A stretch of 64,000 nucleotides of DNA from Thalassotalea insulae (lineage in GTDB: Bacteria; Pseudomonadota; Gammaproteobacteria; Enterobacterales; Alteromonadaceae). The position numbers were made by a program, and so were the translations under genes. The notes under the pieces were generated by a model. It ran no database searches, had not been told where the DNA came from, and saw only the letters and a list, made by a program, of their open reading frames with translations. The DNA is taken from NCBI RefSeq assembly GCF_030161395.1, contig NZ_BSST01000001.1:3906001-3970000 (forward strand), in the 5' to 3' direction. Numbering within the stretch: the stretch's first letter is position 1; every line of letters begins with the position of its first letter. This document shows, piece after piece, positions 18,160 through 27,683 of this stretch.

Positions 18160-18241
18160 GCTAGAAACGGCAAGGTGCTTGAAAGGGTACTACGCAAAAC
18201 ATCCGGTCTAAGGGCTTATGCCTACGATAGCGGAGTTACCT
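18160..18241 (+). ncRNA. c-di-GMP-I (GEMM) riboswitch upstream of the DUF3718 gene
   Basis: The stretch keeps the GEMM-I landmarks in order and spacing: a stem capped by a GAAA tetraloop (18181-18184), the ACGCAAA core (18192-18198), CCGG then CTAAG of the tetraloop-receptor arm (18204-18212), and ATAGCGGAGTTACC (18227-18240). The V. cholerae Vc2 aptamer has the same pattern. About 90 nt separate it from the DUF3718 start codon. A weak ACAACC/GGTTGT pairing (18283-18313) lies in between and could belong to the expression platform. Ligand and ON/OFF direction are inferred from the class. Confidence 0.85.
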
Positions 18242-18331
18242 CAGCAACAAATCACTATGTTCAGGTAATCAAGCGTAATAGTACAACCGTTTCTTTAATA
18301 CTAATTAGGTTGTTTATTAATAGGATTATTC

Positions 18332-18676
18332 ATGAAAAACATTATTGCTGTTGCTACTATCATTTCTTTATCTGCTAGCTTTGCACCAAAAACTCAAGCC
18401 TCTACTATTGCGCAAAATTTATGTGAATACGTCAATGTTGATAACAAATCAAAATTACGTTCATATCTAAAAACTAACAAACTTAAAATTCGTAATGTAT
18501 TTGACGGTATTCAGTGTAATGGTCAAAACTTGCTAGCATTTGCTGCGTCTCGTAATGCTACGGAAACAGGTGCTATGATAATTGGCAAGTTATCGAAAAA
18601 AGTGATTGAAACTAATTTATCTGCATTAGCTAATAGTGAATTAGCTAGCGTAGCGCAAAAGCGAGTGCAAGGTTAA
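18332..18676 (+). CDS. DUF3718-family exported protein under a c-di-GMP riboswitch
   Basis: A 114-residue protein with a signal peptide (IIAVATIISLSASFAP, about residues 3-22). A mature part with two cysteines follows (LCEYVNVDNKSKLRSYLKT and IQCNGQNLLAFAA), a layout typical of DUF3718, whose function is not established. AGGA lies 6 nt upstream of the ATG. A GEMM-I riboswitch precedes it, so expression likely depends on c-di-GMP, which links it to biofilm or surface behaviour. A terminator follows 34 bp after the stop. Confidence 0.82.
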   Translation: MKNIIAVATIISLSASFAPKTQASTIAQNLCEYVNVDNKSKLRSYLKTNKLKIRNVFDGIQCNGQNLLAFAASRNATETGAMIIGKLSKKVIETNLSALANSELASVAQKRVQG

Positions 18677-18710
18677 TTGCCTAATTAATTGCTGTTAATC
18701 TATAAATGAG

Positions 18711-18742
18711 AAGCGTTGTCTGTATTCAGACAGCGCTTTTTT
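18711..18742 (+). terminator. Rho-independent terminator after the DUF3718 gene
   Basis: A 12-bp stem with one G-U pair (aagcgttgtctg / cagacagcgctt) and a 4-nt loop, followed by a T-run. It is positioned between convergent genes. Confidence 0.88.
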
Positions 18743-18764
18743 ATTGTCATTAATTGATACACAG

Positions 18765-19355
18765 TTAACGATAAGTACCGATAACATTTTCTACCGTCAT
18801 AATGCCAAACATTACTTTGCGTATAAAAGATTCAGAGCTGCCGACTAAGTTAAAGTTTGGGTGCTGAGACCAGACTTTTTTTAATTTTTTATCTAATTCA
18901 ATCGCCGCTTGCTCCGATTCGTTTCTGACCGGGTTGTTACTTTTTATACTTTCCCCGGACCTGGCTGCCGTTTCGAAAAATATCACCGCGTCATAACGGG
19001 CTAACTCTAGTTCTAAGGAGGTATTCATTTTAGTAAAAAAGTCCTGCTCACTTTCAGGCCAATACGCCAGACCGTCTAATGAACCCCTGTCACATAAAAT
19101 TAAACAATCTGGATGTGCGGCTCGTTGAATATCTTCTAAGTTTTTTTGCAGGTTAAAGATCGCCACTTGCTGCGCTTTAAGTACTTCTGGTGTCATCGCA
19201 CGACTGATACCACCACTAAATATCATGGTTGCAGCTTCCGGGACCGAGGCTATCTTCCCGCAAAATTCTCGCCGGATCAAATCAAGCGCGGTAGTTTTTC
19301 CGCCGCCCGGGCCACCGGTTAATACGATGCGTTTTTTTATTTTTGTGATATTCAT
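18765..19355 (-). CDS. P-loop ATP-binding protein (AAA_28-like)
   Basis: A 196-residue cytosolic protein with a Walker A motif (LTGGPGGGKTTALD) at residues ~12-25 and a likely Walker B/aspartate segment LILCDRGSLDGLAYWPE at ~98-114. It resembles the NadR-kinase-like/Ttd14-like AAA_28 group, which phosphorylates small ligands or binds nucleotides. Substrate and role are unknown. It converges on DUF3718 and is divergent from the methyltransferase gene. Confidence 0.78.
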   Translation of the reverse strand: MNITKIKKRIVLTGGPGGGKTTALDLIRREFCGKIASVPEAATMIFSGGISRAMTPEVLKAQQVAIFNLQKNLEDIQRAAHPDCLILCDRGSLDGLAYWPESEQDFFTKMNTSLELELARYDAVIFFETAARSGESIKSNNPVRNESEQAAIELDKKLKKVWSQHPNFNLVGSSESFIRKVMFGIMTVENVIGTYR

Positions 19356-19560
19356 AATGAAATAATAGGTTTGAATTCTCGTTCTAGTATCGCAGTACTT
19401 TCTTTATTATCACAGTAATTAGTAGGTTAAATTAAATTTAACCCTATGCTAAAAAAGATTTGCAATGTGGTTCATCGATAAAATTATGCTAATGAGCGCA
19501 ATAGAATATTTACTCTTGCACTCATAACGCTATGTTAACAAAAACAATATGGGGAACACT

Positions 19561-20289
19561 ATGAAAAAACAAATATTATTACTATCGACTTGTTTGTTGC
19601 TTAGTTCGTTATGCTTTGCGGCTGACTTTTCTTTTACTAAAGGGCAAAGGTCGGCAGCTGATCTTGCTTTGGATGTGCAACGAAAGGGGCCTCAAGTAAT
19701 AGAATTAACAAAAGTTAGTTCAGGAATGACAGTATTAGATTTACTCGGAGGTGGAGGTTATTACAGTGAGCTGCTCGCAGAAAAAGTCGGGAATAGCGGT
19801 AAGGTTTATCTGCATAACAATCAAGCATATATGCCTTATATTGAAAAAGAATTGGCGGCACGACTAAAAGATAATCGTTTAGCTAATGTGATCCGTTATG
19901 ACAGAGAAACCGATAATTTAGAGTTAGCCGATAAACAGTTTGATGCGGTATTTTTCATCCTTGGTTATCACGACTTGTACCATAAAGCCGAAGGTTGGGA
20001 TATTAATAAAGCGCAGTTTTTATCGGATGTGCTGGGCGCGCTTAAGTCAGGGGGCCAGCTAGTGATAGTTGATCATTCTGCGGTAGCGGATAGTAAAACT
20101 AAACATGCGCAAGAATTACATCGTATCGATCAACAATATGTCATCGATGAGTTAACTCAGTTAGGGTTAACGCTGGTGAAAAAGAGTTCAATACTAGAAA
20201 ATAAGCAGGATTCTCGGATGATTTCACCATTTAAGCCGGAAATTCGTCGTAAAACCGATCGCTTCATTTTGGTATTTGAAAAAGCCTAA
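19561..20289 (+). CDS. Exported class I SAM-dependent methyltransferase-like protein
   Basis: The ATG at 19561 is chosen because GGGGAA lies 5 nt upstream and a signal peptide follows at once (QILLLSTCLLLSSLCFA); the upstream ATG at 19549 overlaps that site. The 242-residue product carries class I methyltransferase motif I (VLDLLGGGGYYSELLAEKVG), a motif II-like FDAVFFILGYHDLY and LKSGGQLVIVDHS. A methyltransferase fold sent to the periplasm is odd because SAM is cytosolic. It may have lost methylation activity. Similar exported forms are known in marine gammaproteobacteria. Substrate unknown. Confidence 0.8.
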   Translation: MKKQILLLSTCLLLSSLCFAADFSFTKGQRSAADLALDVQRKGPQVIELTKVSSGMTVLDLLGGGGYYSELLAEKVGNSGKVYLHNNQAYMPYIEKELAARLKDNRLANVIRYDRETDNLELADKQFDAVFFILGYHDLYHKAEGWDINKAQFLSDVLGALKSGGQLVIVDHSAVADSKTKHAQELHRIDQQYVIDELTQLGLTLVKKSSILENKQDSRMISPFKPEIRRKTDRFILVFEKA

Positions 20290-20658
20290 GCTGAGTTAGC
20301 ACAAATTAGACCTTAGCTGAGTTATCTTTTAACGGGGCTTAATGGCAATCATTAAGCCTAATTTATACCACTATTTCCGTACTTTTTTCTTTTTCTTTTT
20401 CTTTTTCTTTTTCTTTTACTTTGTTCTTACGTTTTACCGTCATATTTTTTAGCTTTTATCTCTCTAATATCGCTACTGAACTCAGGGCTAAATGTATCAA
20501 ACTATGTCGTTAGATTTCAAAGCTTATCCATGCTGTAATTAAGCGCATTTTCCCGGTGATTAGTCGTATCTACACTACTTATTTTGCTTGAATCAACTAG
20601 CTTTAACGTTAATTTGTTCTATTGAGCTTGTTTGGCAATGCCCAAATAAGGAGGCGGT
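20290..20658. other. Intergenic region upstream of the RND operon
   Basis: 369 bp with no gene. It contains a CTTTTT hexanucleotide repeat (separate entry) and a strong GGAGG ribosome-binding site just before the permease. No regulator gene for the pump is adjacent. Confidence 0.5.
20391..20418 (+). repeat. CTTTTT hexanucleotide simple repeat
   Basis: About five consecutive CTTTTT units on the plus strand, roughly 240 bp upstream of the RND permease. Slippage could change promoter spacing, but no promoter elements straddling it were recognised. Confidence 0.6.
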
Positions 20659-23600
20659 ATGAAATTAACTGCTAGTGCGTTAGCTAGTCCGGCTGCGGTT
20701 GCAGTAGGAGTTGCTTTGATCATCTTAGTTGGCTTATTAAGCTTAGCTAAATTACCGGTGCAGTTATTTCCGGATATCGAACGGCCAACCATTGCCATTC
20801 AGACCTTTTGGCGGGCGGCATCTCCCCAGGAAATTGAATCTGAAGTTGTTGAACCTCAGGAGCAAGTGCTCAAAGGTATCCCAGGGCTTAGAGCGATGAA
20901 TGCTTTTGCCAATCGTGGCAGTGCGTTTATTAATTTAGAATTTGGCGTTGGCACTAACATGGATCAAACGTTAATTGATGTTATCAGCCGTATGACCCGG
21001 GTAAACAATCTGCCCCGGGATGCCCGTCCTCCTAGGATCATGCTTGGAGGCTTTGGTGGCTCAGCACCGGCATTAACTTTTTTCTTTTTACAGGCGCTAC
21101 CTGGTAACAGCCAAGCCATTGATGATTATATTGATTTTGCTGATGATGTAATTCGTCCCCGTATTGAAGCGTTGGACGGTGTTGCGAGTGTTCAGACGTT
21201 TAATCAGCAAAACCGCCAGCAATTGCAAATTCGTTTTGATCCAATAAAAGCAGCAGAATATGGTATCGAAATTCCACAGTTGATCGCTTTAGTGTCAGCG
21301 ACTAATGATGTTTCAGGTGGTTTTATCGACGTTGGTCGCCGGCAATATACTTTACGTTTTACTGGTAAATATCAGGTTAGTGAACTGGAACAGTTGATTC
21401 TAACCGCTCGAAATGGCCGCAACATTCGTCTAGCGGATATTGCAAAAGTTGAAATTCGCCGCCCTGATAAACAAAGTGTTGCAGTACAAAATGGTAATCC
21501 AGCATTTGGCATGAGGATCAATAAAGCCAACGGCGCGAATGTACTGGAAACCCTTAATCGGGTGAAAAACGAGGTGGCTTTGATTAATCAGCAGTTGTTA
21601 GCTGAGAAAAAGTTGGTAATGGTGCAATCTTTTGATGCTTCGGTATTTATTTACCGAGCGATTAATTTAGTCACTAGCAACTTATTTGCAGGCGTTATTT
21701 TATCAATATCGATTTTATGGTTTTTTATTCGTCGGGTACGGGCAACGCTTATTATCGCGACGGCCATTCCTATCAGCTTGTTAAGTACCTTTATTGTGCT
21801 TGAATTTACCGGACGCTCGCTGAATGTCATATCGCTTGCCGGGCTGGCCTTTGCTGTTGGTATGGTACTCGATGCAGCAATTGTGGTGCTGGAGAATATT
21901 TTGCGCGCCAGAGATAAAGGGCTGGATAGCCATCAAAGTGCTATTGAGGGAGCGCAACAGGTGTGGGGGGCATTATTGGCTTCCACCGCAACCACAGTGG
22001 CTATTTTTCTGCCGGTGTTTTTCTTAAAGGATATTGAAGGCCAGTTGTTTGGTGATTTAGCGCTAACTATTGCTATTGCGGTGGCTATTTCATTAATCGT
22101 TGCCGTAGTTTTGTTGCCAGTGTTGGCGAAATATTTTTTAACAACAACCCAAGTTGCAGATCCGAATCAAAGGCTGTGGCAGCGCATTAGCGATATTGTT
22201 ATTAAGCTCACTAATAGTGGTAAAAGACGGCTGCTGTTAGCGATATCCTTATTAGTGATGCCAGTATTTATCACCTATCTGGCAATGCCGAGTTTAGATT
22301 ACCTGCCTCCAGTTAAACGAGATGCGGTAGATGCTAACCTGCGTTTTCCGCCTGGGGCTAATGTCGAAACCATCACAAAAGAAGTAATTGAACCGATTGT
22401 TGAACGCTTACAGCCATATATGGACGGTGAAAAGCAGCCGGCATTGAAAAATTATTATCTCTTTAGTGGGCAATTTGGTGGTCGTTTAGGGGTAAGGGCA
22501 AAAGATCAAAGTCGCGTTGACGAATTATTAGCGATAGTTAGAAATGAAATCCTGGTGGATTTGCCAGATACTCAGGCGTTTGCTGTACAAGGTAACTTAT
22601 TTGGTGGCTTCGGTGGCGGTCGCCAGGTCAGAATCAACTTACAATCTCAAGATACTTTAGTGTTGCAAAGTGCGGCTCGTCAGGGCTTAGACTGGGTCAG
22701 AGAGGCTATTCCCGGTGTTAGCGTACAGGCAAATCCAGGGACGGAAAATGCAGAGCCTGAATTACGGTTAGCGCCCAATGATCGAAATATTCTAGAACAA
22801 GGTTGGAGCCGTCGCGAACTTGGACGAGTGGTACGGACCTTAGGTGATGGCTTATTTGTCGGAGAATACTTCAATGGTACTAAACGACTTAATATGATCT
22901 TGCGAACTGATGGTTGGGATGACCCTGACAGTTTAGCTGATATTCCTGTGGTAACAGGTACCGGCGCTATTACCCAATTATCTGAGTTGGTGGATATTAC
23001 TCGCACCGTTGGTCCGTCTAATTTGACCCGCTTAGATGGTAATCGCACTATCAGTTTAAATGTAAATCCACCAGAGGGCTGGTCATTAGAGCGTACCATA
23101 GCGGTTTTAAAAGCAGAGGTTGAGCCGAAACTGCGTCAGGTGTTATCTGACGACGGGCATATTCTTTACGGTGGTAGTGCCGATCAGTTGACTAAAGCGA
23201 TTTCGATAATGGCTGAGAACTTTGCTTTTGCACTTGTGATCTTATTTTTATTGATGGCAGCATTATTTAAGTCAGTAAAAGACAGTTTGCTGGTTGTGAT
23301 CACCATACCATTGGCAACTGTCGGCGGTGTTATCGCATTACAGTTACTTAACCTAGTTGTTTTTCAGCCGCTTGATTTACTGACCATGATAGGTTTCGTC
23401 ATTTTACTAGGGTTAGTGGTAAATAATGCGATTTTACTGGTACATCAAACTCGCCTGGGACAAAGCAATGGCCTAACTCGTTTTGCCGCGGTGGAACAGG
23501 CGTTGAGCTTACGGTTAAGACCGATATTTATGAGTACTTCAACCAGTTTTTTTGGCATGTTGCCATTGTTACTGATGCCTGGCACGGGCAGCGTGATTTA

Positions 23601-23778
23601 TCGTGGTCTAGCGGCTGTAATCGTGGGAGGCTTAGCAGTTAGTACGTTATTTACCATAGTATTACTTCCTTGTCTGTTACGGATAAAACGTACGGACTTT
23701 ACCTTGTTATTTGCTAACCCCGTAATGTCAGTTAAATCTTGTGCTGAGCAAGCGGCTGTCAAGCATCATTCTGCCTAA
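20659..23778 (+). CDS. RND-family efflux transporter permease (inner-membrane pump)
   Basis: A 1,039-residue protein with the RND plan: helix 1 (AAVAVGVALIILVGLLSLA), a large periplasmic loop, helices 2-6, a second loop and helices 7-12. The helix-4 motif reads GMVLDAAIVVLENI, keeping the first conserved aspartate of AcrB (D407) but with alanine for D408. The helix-10 segment is GLVVNNAILLVH, with asparagine where AcrB has K940. Proton coupling may therefore differ from AcrB. AAGGAGG precedes the ATG. The adaptor gene follows by 17 bp. No outer-membrane channel gene is present, so a distant TolC homologue is likely. Substrate unknown. Confidence 0.92.
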   Translation: MKLTASALASPAAVAVGVALIILVGLLSLAKLPVQLFPDIERPTIAIQTFWRAASPQEIESEVVEPQEQVLKGIPGLRAMNAFANRGSAFINLEFGVGTNMDQTLIDVISRMTRVNNLPRDARPPRIMLGGFGGSAPALTFFFLQALPGNSQAIDDYIDFADDVIRPRIEALDGVASVQTFNQQNRQQLQIRFDPIKAAEYGIEIPQLIALVSATNDVSGGFIDVGRRQYTLRFTGKYQVSELEQLILTARNGRNIRLADIAKVEIRRPDKQSVAVQNGNPAFGMRINKANGANVLETLNRVKNEVALINQQLLAEKKLVMVQSFDASVFIYRAINLVTSNLFAGVILSISILWFFIRRVRATLIIATAIPISLLSTFIVLEFTGRSLNVISLAGLAFAVGMVLDAAIVVLENILRARDKGLDSHQSAIEGAQQVWGALLASTATTVAIFLPVFFLKDIEGQLFGDLALTIAIAVAISLIVAVVLLPVLAKYFLTTTQVADPNQRLWQRISDIVIKLTNSGKRRLLLAISLLVMPVFITYLAMPSLDYLPPVKRDAVDANLRFPPGANVETITKEVIEPIVERLQPYMDGEKQPALKNYYLFSGQFGGRLGVRAKDQSRVDELLAIVRNEILVDLPDTQAFAVQGNLFGGFGGGRQVRINLQSQDTLVLQSAARQGLDWVREAIPGVSVQANPGTENAEPELRLAPNDRNILEQGWSRRELGRVVRTLGDGLFVGEYFNGTKRLNMILRTDGWDDPDSLADIPVVTGTGAITQLSELVDITRTVGPSNLTRLDGNRTISLNVNPPEGWSLERTIAVLKAEVEPKLRQVLSDDGHILYGGSADQLTKAISIMAENFAFALVILFLLMAALFKSVKDSLLVVITIPLATVGGVIALQLLNLVVFQPLDLLTMIGFVILLGLVVNNAILLVHQTRLGQSNGLTRFAAVEQALSLRLRPIFMSTSTSFFGMLPLLLMPGTGSVIYRGLAAVIVGGLAVSTLFTIVLLPCLLRIKRTDFTLLFANPVMSVKSCAEQAAVKHHSA

Positions 23779-23795
23779 TTAATGGAGCAGCGATT

Positions 23796-24884
23796 ATGAA
23801 AAAATTAATATTAAGCTTATGTTTAACTAGTGCTTTATGGGCTTCATTGAGCCACGGCACTACGGCTAAACAAAAAGAAACGCCCGCTCAGCTGGTGTCT
23901 ATTGAGTTAGCAAAACAGGAACGGGTTAATCCGACTATTTGGTTGCCAGGTAATGTTATCAGTCGTCATAATGCACCGATTTCCGCTGAGCAAGCAGGGC
24001 AATTGCTCTGGGTAGAAGAAATAGGTGCTGAGGTTGAACAAGGACAACTGATCGCTACCATTGATAATCGCCACTTAAAGCTACAATTAGCCCGTCAGCA
24101 GGCGCAGGTTAAGCAGCATCAGGCTGATGTCGATTATTTAACTAAGCAGAAGAAGCGTTTATCGGCGTTAAATCAAACTAATAATACCTCGGTTAGCGAG
24201 CTCGAACGGGTCAGCAAAGATTTAATTGTTGCCAAAAATGAAGTAATAGCGCTGGAAATGCAAGTTAAGCAAACTGCATTAGAGATAGAAAAAACTGCGA
24301 TTAAAGCGCCGTTTAGTGGCAGTATCAGCCAACGTTTTGTTAACTTAGGTCAGCTTATTACCCGTGGCAGCCCGATCGTGCAGTTAGTCGATACCAAGCA
24401 TTTAGATATTCAGATTGCCGCGCCATTAACGATTGCACAATTTATTGATACCAAGGCAGAAGTGATGGTGAAGTGGCAGGATAAATTAATCGAACTGCCG
24501 ATCAGAACCTGGAGTCAGGCGGGGGATCAGGCTTCCCGTACTTTTGATGTTCGTTTATCAGCAGATAATATTGATTTAATCGCTGGTAGCGCAGTAACGG
24601 TATCATTGCCTAAACAAGATAGTAAGGAAGCGACATTAGTACCTCGTGATGCGTTAGTCTTAAGAGAGAATGAAACGTTTGTTTTGACCATAGATAAAGA
24701 AAACCAGGCGAAGAAAGTTAATGTCTTGGTTGGGCAAGGTAAAGGCCGCTGGGTCTCTGTTTCCGGAGATTTATGGGCAGGGGACGCAGTGATTGTTCGA
24801 GGGGGTGAGCGTTTGCAACATGGACAAAAAGTTCGTCAAGATCAACGTTTGTTCGCAAAAGCACAGATGCTAACGACTGAATAG
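23796..24884 (+). CDS. RND efflux periplasmic adaptor (membrane-fusion protein)
   Basis: A 362-residue protein with a signal peptide (LILSLCLTSALWASLSHG). A split biotinyl-lipoyl domain (about 65-95 and 160-200, ISAEQAGQLLWVEE and APFSGSISQRFVN) flanks a helical hairpin (about 95-160), followed by beta-barrel and membrane-proximal parts. It bridges the permease to an outer-membrane channel. It follows the permease directly, the reverse of the usual adaptor-first order of acrAB-type operons. GGAG lies about 9 nt before the ATG. Confidence 0.92.
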   Translation: MKKLILSLCLTSALWASLSHGTTAKQKETPAQLVSIELAKQERVNPTIWLPGNVISRHNAPISAEQAGQLLWVEEIGAEVEQGQLIATIDNRHLKLQLARQQAQVKQHQADVDYLTKQKKRLSALNQTNNTSVSELERVSKDLIVAKNEVIALEMQVKQTALEIEKTAIKAPFSGSISQRFVNLGQLITRGSPIVQLVDTKHLDIQIAAPLTIAQFIDTKAEVMVKWQDKLIELPIRTWSQAGDQASRTFDVRLSADNIDLIAGSAVTVSLPKQDSKEATLVPRDALVLRENETFVLTIDKENQAKKVNVLVGQGKGRWVSVSGDLWAGDAVIVRGGERLQHGQKVRQDQRLFAKAQMLTTE

Positions 24885-24959
24885 TCTCAAGACCAGGGTT
24901 AGATTACGAATTAATCGCGCCTTAGTTCACAGCTAAGGCATTGGATTGTATTTTGTGCT

Positions 24960-25391
24960 CTAAATATAACGGGCAAACACTTTGAGTGCCGGTTGCTTGA
25001 TTAAATAGCTGTAATAACGTTGTTGAAGGTGCGTCGGTAGTTGCTGAATTTGCTTTGAGGGTTGGTGTGTCATTGCAATTTTCTGATATAGCGGTGCTAA
25101 GCTTATCTTGGCAAAACAAAGTAATGATTGTTGCGCTTTATCTATTTCTAATAGCAATGCACTTGCTAGACCTTGCTTTTGATAATGACTATTCACTACG
25201 ACAGCATGTAAAAAGTAGACTGGGCTATCTGCTTGTATTTGCGACACCATAGCAGCTGCAATGATGGTTTGTTGCTGTTTAATCATATAGACCTGATCAT
25301 GGCCCAAATAGCGTGCTGAATAGTGCTGCGAACGATAAAAGCGCAGTATGGCTTTTTTATCACTTTTATCGGCACGAATTATTTGCATCAA
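24960..25391 (-). CDS. GNAT-family N-acetyltransferase
   Basis: A 143-residue protein with a GNAT core: VYFLHAVVVNSHYQKQGLAS includes the acetyl-CoA-binding Q-x-x-G-x-A segment, followed by the ALLLEIDK helix. It would transfer an acetyl group to an amine; the substrate cannot be read from sequence. It lies after metG on the same strand but is probably a separate unit because a hairpin lies in between. Confidence 0.8.
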   Translation of the reverse strand: MMQIIRADKSDKKAILRFYRSQHYSARYLGHDQVYMIKQQQTIIAAAMVSQIQADSPVYFLHAVVVNSHYQKQGLASALLLEIDKAQQSLLCFAKISLAPLYQKIAMTHQPSKQIQQLPTHLQQRYYSYLIKQPALKVFARYI

Positions 25392-25450
25392 TTTGCTTTG
25401 TTCTCACTTCCCTACATAGCTCTGAATGGGTTAAATATTTACTTCAATTG

Positions 25451-25479
25451 GGATAAAGCGCCAACTTAGCGCTTTATCC
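25451..25479 (-). terminator. Hairpin after metG
   Basis: Perfect 10-bp arms ggataaagcg / cgctttatcc with a 9-nt loop, 14 nt past the metG stop on the reverse strand. It lacks a clear T-run, so its terminator function is less certain. Confidence 0.5.
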
Positions 25480-25493
25480 TATTGGTTAGCAAG

Positions 25494-27545
25494 TTATTTA
25501 ACTCGCATACCTGGCTGTGCACCATCGTCGGGATTGAGGATCCATAGGTCTTTACCGCCAGGGCCTGCAGCTAATACCATACCCTCTGACATACCAAAAC
25601 GCATTTTTCGAGGAGCCAGATTAGCGACCATCACTGTTAACTTGCCTTCAAGGTCTTCCGGCTGGTAGGCAGATTTAATGCCGGCGAATACTTGGCGAGT
25701 TTCTTGACCATCGTTATCAAGCGCTAATTCAAGGCGTAGTAACTTGTCCGCTTTTTCAACATGCTCTGCTTTAACAATTTTGGCGATACGTAAATCGATT
25801 TTAGCAAAGTCATCAAACTGAATTTCCGGGGCAATTGGATCATCGGCTAGTGGGCCTGTTACTGGTGCTGGCGTAGTTTGCTTTAATGATTCTTTTGATG
25901 CTTCAGTCATAGCGTCAATTTTTTCCATATCGACACGTTGTAATAACGCTTTAAATTTATTGATTTTATGGTTGGTTAGGAGCGCTTTATGGCCATCCCA
26001 TAATAGTGCATCATTTAAAAATGCTTCGCTGCTTTCCGCCAGTTTTGGTAGCACAGGTTTTAAGTAGATCATTAAAGTTCTAAACAGGTTAATGCCTAAC
26101 GAACAAACGTCTTGAACTTGTTGCTGTTTACTTTCATCTTTAACCAATACCCAAGGTTCTTTTACCGCGATATATTCATTCACCTTATCTGCGAGAGCCA
26201 TGATTTCACGCATCGCTTTAGCAAACTCGCGGTTTTCATAAAGCTCAGCTAGACGATCACCAGCGCTGGTGACTTCATCAGCTAGTGTCTGATCATCAAT
26301 ATTGCTTGATAACATGCCGTCAAAGCGCTTAGTGATAAAGCTGGCACAACGAGAGGCAATATTGACTACTTTACCTACTAAGTCTGAATTGACGCGTTGG
26401 GCAAAGTCTTCGAGGTTAAGGTCTAAGTCATCAATACGGTTGGTTAATTTTGCCGCGTAGTAATAACGTAAATATTCTGGGTTTAAATGTTCTAAATAGG
26501 TCCGTCCTTTAATAAAGGTGCCTTTCGACTTAGACATTTTTGCGCCATTAACTGTGACAAAACCGTGGGCGTATACCGATGTTGGTTTGCGATAACCGGC
26601 ACCTTCTAACATCGCTGGCCAGAACAGGCTGTGAAAATAGATAATATCTTTACCGATAAAGTGATAAAGCTCAGCATCTGAGTTTTCACTCCAGTAGCGG
26701 TCAAAATCAATATTTTGTTTATCACATAAATTTTTGAAGCTCCCCATATAGCCGATTGGTGCATCTAACCAGACGTAGAAAAATTTACCTGATGCATTAG
26801 GAATTTCAAAGCCAAAGTAAGGGGCGTCACGGCTAATATCCCACTGCTGTAAACCAGACTCAAACCATTCGTTGAGCTTATTGGCCATTTCTTCTTGTAG
26901 TGAACCGCTAGTGGTCCAGTCTTTTAGCATTTGCTCAAATGCGGGTAGATCAAAGAAGTAATGTTCTGAATCTTTTAATACCGGCGTTGCACCAGAAACA
27001 ACAGAGCGGGGATTAATCACTTCTGTTGGTGAGTAGGTTGCACCGCAATTATCACAACTGTCGCCGTTCTCGTCTTCACTTTTACACTTAGGGCAAGTAC
27101 CTTTAACGAACCTATCGGGTAAAAACATACCTTTTTCCGGATCGTACAGTTGAGAAATGATACGGGTTTTAATATGACCGTTTGCGTGAAGTTTATTATA
27201 AATTTCTTCAGCAAATGCTTTGTTTTCATCGCTATGGGTAGAATGGTAATTATCAAAGCTGATATGAAAATCATGAAAGTCCGCCATATGCTCTTCGCGT
27301 ACGCCAGCGATCATTTGCTCAGGAGTTACGCCTAATTCTTGTGCTTTTAACATAATTGGCGTGCCGTGTGCGTCATCAGCACAAACGAAGTAAGTTTCGT
27401 GACCGCGCATTCGTTGAAAGCGAACCCAAATATCGGTTTGGATATGCTCCAATAAGTGTCCTAAATGAATGGAACCATTGGCATAAGGTAAGGCACAGGT
27501 CACAAGTATTTTACGTTTATTTGATGATGGCGTATCTGAATGCAT
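25494..27545 (-). CDS. metG: Methionyl-tRNA synthetase
   Basis: The ATG at 27545 gives 683 residues; upstream TTG codons extend the frame without need. It charges tRNA-Met. It has the class I HIGH-equivalent [11 protein letters not shown] near the N-terminus, a zinc-binding pair CPKC and CDNC (~142-160), the KMSKS loop (KMSKSKGTF), an anticodon-binding helical domain and a C-terminal tRNA-binding EMAP-like domain ([17 protein letters not shown]). This is the dimeric, E. coli-like layout. It is divergent from mrp, a common arrangement in gammaproteobacteria. Confidence 0.97.
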   Translation of the reverse strand: MHSDTPSSNKRKILVTCALPYANGSIHLGHLLEHIQTDIWVRFQRMRGHETYFVCADDAHGTPIMLKAQELGVTPEQMIAGVREEHMADFHDFHISFDNYHSTHSDENKAFAEEIYNKLHANGHIKTRIISQLYDPEKGMFLPDRFVKGTCPKCKSEDENGDSCDNCGATYSPTEVINPRSVVSGATPVLKDSEHYFFDLPAFEQMLKDWTTSGSLQEEMANKLNEWFESGLQQWDISRDAPYFGFEIPNASGKFFYVWLDAPIGYMGSFKNLCDKQNIDFDRYWSENSDAELYHFIGKDIIYFHSLFWPAMLEGAGYRKPTSVYAHGFVTVNGAKMSKSKGTFIKGRTYLEHLNPEYLRYYYAAKLTNRIDDLDLNLEDFAQRVNSDLVGKVVNIASRCASFITKRFDGMLSSNIDDQTLADEVTSAGDRLAELYENREFAKAMREIMALADKVNEYIAVKEPWVLVKDESKQQQVQDVCSLGINLFRTLMIYLKPVLPKLAESSEAFLNDALLWDGHKALLTNHKINKFKALLQRVDMEKIDAMTEASKESLKQTTPAPVTGPLADDPIAPEIQFDDFAKIDLRIAKIVKAEHVEKADKLLRLELALDNDGQETRQVFAGIKSAYQPEDLEGKLTVMVANLAPRKMRFGMSEGMVLAAGPGGKDLWILNPDDGAQPGMRVK

Positions 27546-27683
27546 AAGTGTCTTCAACAATGAAAAATAAGTTTCTTAAAATAGGGTGGTAATTAAGGGG
27601 GGAATGGTACAGAATTTATTGGTAATTTTCATTAATAATTATCGACATTTATTGAATTTAGGGTCGATGAGTGGCAAATAATC

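Noticed and set aside
22680..23099. 139-codon ORF on the reverse strand within the RND permease
   Set aside because: It is antisense to a strongly supported coding frame and shows no recognisable protein features.
24917..24939. Short GCCTTAG/CTAAGGC hairpin after the efflux adaptor gene
   Set aside because: The 7-bp stem is not followed by a T-run; kept out as a terminator.
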